Both the position numbers and the translations under genes were made by a program. Shown one piece after another: positions 59,707 through 64,000 of a stretch of DNA of 64,000 nucleotides; position 1 is the stretch's first letter; every line of letters starts with the position of its first letter. The notes below the pieces were generated by a model. The model ran no database searches and was not told the DNA's origin. It saw only the letters and a program-made list of their open reading frames with translations. The stretch comes from Eucalyptus grandis (taxonomy: Eukaryota > Streptophyta > Magnoliopsida > Myrtales > Myrtaceae): assembly GCF_016545825.1 (NCBI RefSeq), contig NC_052615.1:25479088-25543087 (forward strand), read 5' to 3'.

Positions 59707-60129
59707 TGATGGATTTATGAGGTGGGCTTAAGGCCCATCCGCTCAAATTGGGCCCAAAGGGCCCGGCCCACGGGAATAGGGCCCGTGGAGGGGGAAGGTA
59801 TAAAAGGGAGGAGAGAGAGAGAGAAGAAAAAGTTGAGGAACAGAACGTACGTCTTTTCTCTTCTCACGCTCTCTCTCTCCCAAAAAGAAAAGGCAGTAAG
59901 CAAACGGCGCGCTTTCCTTCCCTTCAAGTCGTCATCGGATCGAACGGGGCCAGAATTTCTTCCTCTTCTTCAGCGTTGGTGTTTAATCTGTGGCTAACAA
60001 GGTACGCTCGAATCCGTGGTGTGCTTTACGATCGGTGCTGCGTGTTTTTCCCGGGCTTCGTCTTCCGCATTGATTTAGGGGTTCGATTTAGTGTCGAATC
60101 CGGTTTTCGGGGATCAGTCATTCCCAACA
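59707..60129 (+). repeat. 3' LTR of the 7.5-kb copia element
   Basis: 423 bp differing from the 5' LTR at about eight positions by eye. Preceded by the purine tract GAGTGGGAGA (about 59697-59706) and followed by target duplication CAATG. Confidence 0.95.
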
Positions 60130-60134
60130 CAATG

Positions 60135-60735
60135 GTTAGGCTGTTCAAGGGCCGCTACTCCTCTCATTGCATTATATTCCACACACAAACAGGAAAGACA
60201 AAGTGAAATAATTGTTTTCAGCGTGAGTGGATGACTGAATTTTTGTAGGTTGATATGGTGATACGCCTTTGGCCTCGTGTGCCTAATTATTTGATGATGT
60301 TGCGTACTCACTGGATTGGCATTCAAAGTTCTAAGATTACCTAGAAAGATGACATTCTCATTTCTATGAATGCTTATGAAGCTTTTCAAATAATCCAACA
60401 GGAAGGATCTCACATCACCTATGACTCTTGCTCTTAACAGATGCTGAAAATGTTACAGCACTTTCTGTGGTTTTGCGGAACTATGCCAAGAAAGAGAGAT
60501 GCATAGAAGTTAGAAGGCAAAGTTCCAATTCAGCGGTAACTTCAAGTAAACAACTAAACATCACATTCTTTGACAAAACTCCAGGGGTGTGCAAACCTTC
60601 ATCCGGAGTGTGGCAATCGAGCAGGTGATCAATCCAACGATGGACGTTGACAGGTTTTACATCGGACAGATGACATGAAAGTGCTCGAAATCTATGGCTG
60701 ACAAAGCTAAAAAGAAAATTTCCCTGTGCACAAGG
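60135..60735. repeat. intergenic block continuation in unit 3, 3' flank of copy D
   Basis: Matches 37812-38018 joined directly to 40602-41045, that is, without the unit 2 solo LTR. No genes. Confidence 0.8.
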
Positions 60736-61483
60736 TCACGGGACCGTAAAACCGGCCCAACTCATTAGCTTGTCTAGCGACCAATCGATGAGCCTCCAAA
60801 GGAAATCAGCCCATTGCAACGCACACTTAACCAAAAGCCTCTGGAAGCACCTCTTGGGAGAGCTACGTAGCGCCCACGAATGAGCCTCGTGGTCGGGGAG
60901 TTCATAGGCGAAGAAAAAAGCCAAGAACCATCCACACCACATATGAAAAATCATTCCTTCCCCGATAGTCTCGGTGGGTTTGACCGATATAGTAGCCGCC
61001 CCGAGAGGATAGGCTAGCGTGATCCCGCATGACGCAACATAAATTAAACATCCCACGGACGGGATGCGTCTCAGCTCTTGACGATGGCTGTGCGTAGAAC
61101 CTAAGACAAATAAAGAGTATCGCCATCATGGATAAAGTGAACGCCACACCGTTACATAGCATAAAGCCTTTGAAAGATCCCCTGCCAGCATGAATCGCAA
61201 CTCCATCATTGTTATAACCTCCGGGCACTGTGAGAAGGCCGGTGAAGCTTAATATAGTTATAAGTCCTCCCACCAGTAGTTGAACATCCATAATTCTTTT
61301 TTTCGACAAATTAAAGTTATCTCGGTTGGCAATATTACTTCCTGTGGTTATAGAGACAGATGGTTGTCCCTCAACAAATTGCTTGTCTAACCTCTTGTTA
61401 CCATATTCAATAAACCAGCCTTGAAAGCCCGGCATTCCATGAGATCCTTCCAACGGGGACCAAGCATTCCAACAGTTGTCCCT
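60736..61483 (-). pseudogene. copy D: PGG exon (exon 3), frameshifted
   Basis: The acceptor TTTATTAG at 61484-61491 is followed by a phase-0 exon: GSHGMPGFQGWFIEYGNKRL, LLVGGLITILSFTGLLTVPGG, then membrane segments. The PGG motif reads TVPGGYNNDG and then lacks three residues compared with A and C. A frameshift near 61060 moves the rest (GCLIYVASCGITLAYPLG ... HMWCGWFLAFFFAYELPDHEAH) to another frame, open to the stop at 60736. No ankyrin exon is found upstream to the window end, so the copy is at least 5'-truncated. Confidence 0.85.
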
Positions 61484-62060
61484 CTAATAAAGCACATAAT
61501 AGAATGTATCAATTAACGAGTGAAAGTTTTCCGATAAAATACTTCCAGACCCTCACACCCTCAAAATCCATTTATAACACAGAACTTCTGGCAAGTGCTA
61601 AGAGGTCATGGAGAATTCATTCAAGTAACATATTTTAGATAAAGGTAAATGGTAAATAACACCCGTAAATAGAGTTTCCTAGAGTAAACAATTACAGTTA
61701 CGGGTATGCTATCCCAATCCTAATGTATTCTCCATTTCCTTCCTTTTATTTTCTTTCTTTTTTCCCCATTTTGGCATTGCCTAATTTTAGAGAATCCCAA
61801 CAAAAACTGTTTTGCAATGTTTTCAAATTAACTAAGATTTAGACAATTACTTTTGAACTAGTTGAAGACCCGCGCGTTGCCCAGATTTGAACCTTATACT
61901 TACTGAAAAATTTTGTTTTGATATGATGATATGATGATAAAACATAATATTTACAAAGTACTTATTTATCGACCAGATAACAAAATTAACTAATTTGAAA
62001 CATCGTAAAGTAATAAACAGAAGCATTGTATATTGACGCACATATTGGAACAACCATAAT
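61484..62060 (-). repeat. intron 2-side flank of copy D, matching copy C
   Basis: Follows 41772-42300 (AATACTTCCAGAC.CTCAC, GTAAATAGAGTTTC, GAGTAAACAATTACAGTT). Homology fades at about 62060, and exon 1 is not reached. Confidence 0.7.
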
Positions 62061-63039
62061 GACTCCTATAATGAGTTTAGATTTATTGACTATTATATCC
62101 AATAACATCCAAGAGATGTTGATCGACCAAAAAAAAGATTTGATATTTTGTTGTAGGAAAGATTAATGATAAAGACAGCCCTCTTGTTTTTGTCCAATTA
62201 GTAATGGTTAGTTTGAAGTAGCTACAAAAGAAGTCAATAGAATAAAATATTCTCATAATGGATAATGCTTTCAATTTTTTTTTGTGAGTAGATATATTAT
62301 TTGATGAAAATTGGGAAGTCAATAGAATTATGATGAATTGAATATATTCATTGGATAATTTCATCTCTCCCAATACCACATCAGAATGCTTCCTTCTTTC
62401 ACTAAATCTAGATCGGTATCCTCCATTTGAAATAGTTATAATGCAATCAATGGAAAGAATTCTTCTTAGGGACTAGATTGAAAAAAAAAAATTAAGAAAG
62501 TCGAGACAATTTTAGGATTTCTTATTCTCCGAAGGACCAATTCAGAAAAGACAATTTGAAGGACAAAACAAAATTTTGATGGAATAATCTTGACTTTAAC
62601 TCCGTTAATGGATTGATTTTTCGATCAAAAGTAATATGTGAGTGAAATCTTCCATTTTTTCTTCTTTCTCTATCCTTATCCCTATCCCTACCTCGTAGGT
62701 ACAACCATTGAATCAAGAGGGAACCTTTTCTTAATAGTCTAATGGCCCCGGCTTATGTGGGTCGAATTGAGCTCAGCCAGTGATGAGAGGGTCCACCAAA
62801 ACTCTATAAATAACCTAAGGTCCCTCCTCTAAACCTCACTTTTGCCATTCTAAAATGTATACATCCGCTACCTCACATAAGGAACGTTTGTGAGGGATAG
62901 TCTCATTGAGGGACAGCCTCATTAAGTCATCGAGAGTGATAGAGGAGAAGATCTTCAGCGTCGAAGCTTTGGATTGCTGCCATTCCGCTCCAAGAATCGT
63001 GAATTCCAAATCAGGTATGCAAACCTTCATCTTCTCCTC
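62061..63039. other. unassigned DNA with a TATA-box candidate
   Basis: Mostly AT-rich with no recognised gene. TATAAATA at 62805-62812 (plus strand) is followed by a pyrimidine-rich leader-like stretch and could be a promoter. On the minus strand 62836-63183 is open for 115 codons; the segment IPDLEFTI faintly resembles a zinc-finger ZPR1-type motif, but I do not call a gene. Confidence 0.3.
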
Positions 63040-64000
63040 CAATACGTTCGAGTTTCTAACAATGTCGATCTTGGAAACTGTATCAACGGCCAACACATCA
63101 GTCTCAAGAAGACACTGATCGGAGAGAATACCATTTTTGAGGCACGCATGCGCACCTGATAGAAAACAGACGGGCAAGGACAATCGAAAAGAGGGAAAAC
63201 TTGCACTCCCTTAGCGTGCTTCTTTTGAATTTCTTTTTCTTTGTCATCCTCATCTGCCGGTAATTGCCATCGGTTTACCATCACTGGGCACCGACTAACG
63301 TACGTACTGGAAAGAGAACTAGAACAGAAGGCACCGGATGAAATCATTCGTCTTTTGAGATATCAGAAGTTACTCCATCAGAGATTTCTTTTGAATCCTT
63401 TCATGCCTCTTCGTCTTCAATAGTGTTTGAAGCCATTCGCATTTGTCTGAAACTTCACTATCGGTGCTCATTCACCCAAGCACGTTTTCCAGATCTTCCT
63501 CGTGCAAAATCGACCAGTAATTGTGACCAAGAATTCCTCGTCAACAAGGCTATATCTCTTCCCTACTATACTCTGCTTTCGATGAATAAAAGTAACTGAA
63601 ATGGCACGTTCTAGATTAGGATAGAATCGGCTTAACTGCATATTCATACTGATGATTGCATCCTTGGACTAATTTTGTTTGAACCTGATCTCTAATCTGA
63701 AGTTATTGCGCTTTGTTTTGCTTCTCTGCCGAATACGCATAACGTGTGCATCAGTGAGTTTCTGCTAAATCCGAAGACAAACCAGTTTAGTGTGCATATT
63801 ATTGATTGATTGGTTGGTCGGTAAGCATGATTTAGTAGAATTTTACGCATTGACCGAGACTGACAAACCTATTCTTGTTCTATTCCCGTGTATGTTTGTC
63901 TCCGAGGTGATGGATGGGGGTCAATGGTGAGTAAATGGATTCGAGTTAAGGACTGGAGTGTCGATCCATTGAAGCATTCGTTTCGGTTTGTTTCTCCATT
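63040..64000. other. partial copy of the intergenic GC-rich segment, then unassigned DNA
   Basis: 63095-63500 parallels 36950-37390 and 51930-52210 (AAGACACTGATCGGAGA, AGGCACGCATGC, AGAACTAGAACAGAAGG, CCTCTTCGT.TTCAA). From 63500 to the end nothing is recognised. No gene. Confidence 0.5.

Larger units (their letters stand above)
52671..60129 (+). mobile_element. Ty1/copia retrotransposon, recent insertion with degenerate genes
   Basis: 7459 bp with LTRs of 422 and 423 bp (TGATGGATTTATG...TTCCCAACA) and an exact 5-bp target duplication CAATG (52666-52670, 60130-60134). The primer site TGGTATCAGAGC directly follows the 5' LTR and a purine tract precedes the 3' LTR. Order: GC-rich leader, gag with CCHC, protease, integrase, RT, RNase H (copia order). 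The coding region has multiple stops, frameshifts and deletions although the LTRs are about 98% alike by eye. Inserted in the unit 3 intergenic block. Confidence 0.95.

Overview
The window is nuclear DNA from a flowering plant, most likely a eudicot. The support is a plant-type 18S-5.8S-26S rRNA unit, plant Ty1/copia and Ty3/gypsy-type elements, intron-split ankyrin/PGG genes of the plant-specific ACD6/ITN1-like family, and AT-rich intergenic DNA. I cannot name the species.

Layout. 1-6413 is an rDNA unit (spacer/5' ETS, 18S, ITS1, 5.8S, ITS2, most of 26S). It carries so many lesions, including in universally conserved loops, that it is either a dead copy or, more likely, a badly polished assembly end. 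A 100-N gap (6414-6513) cuts the 26S and joins it to unrelated DNA: an LTR-like fragment to 7177, then mostly unassigned AT-rich sequence to 10.5 kb holding a probable tRNA-derived SINE on the minus strand.

From 10.5 kb to about 62 kb the window is a degenerating tandem array. Each repeat unit holds, on the minus strand, an ankyrin-repeat/PGG membrane-protein gene (exon 1 ANK, exon 2 ANK, exon 3 PGG) plus a long intergenic block. Gene A (25562-30039) has all three exons with matching splice phases but a 1-nt frameshift in exon 2. Gene C (41046-43184) has a nonsense codon and has lost exon 2. Copy B (44829-45435) is exon 1 only, because a duplication breakpoint lies in intron 1. Copy D (60736-61483) is a frameshifted PGG exon only. 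The intergenic block also carries cryptic spliceable exons of an unrecognised gene and an inverted-repeat MITE, both duplicated with it.

Transposons have inserted since. A 9.7-kb SIRE-like copia element with a third ORF (11518-21239) and a related solo LTR (22839-23771) lie in unit 1. A 1.0-kb foldback MULE-like element with a very GC-rich core (30541-31543) and a 2.6-kb solo LTR (38019-40596) lie in unit 2. A 7.5-kb copia element with nearly identical LTRs but broken genes (52671-60129) lies in unit 3. Several have exact target-site duplications, and the sister units preserve the matching empty sites.

Working interpretation: one recent defence-type ANK/PGG gene and its remnants, spread by tandem duplication and eroded by deletion and transposon insertion. 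Nothing here is an intact, clearly functional novel system. The most unusual items are the GC-core foldback element, the CpG-rich leader with a TTGAC array in the younger copia element, and the cryptic exons.
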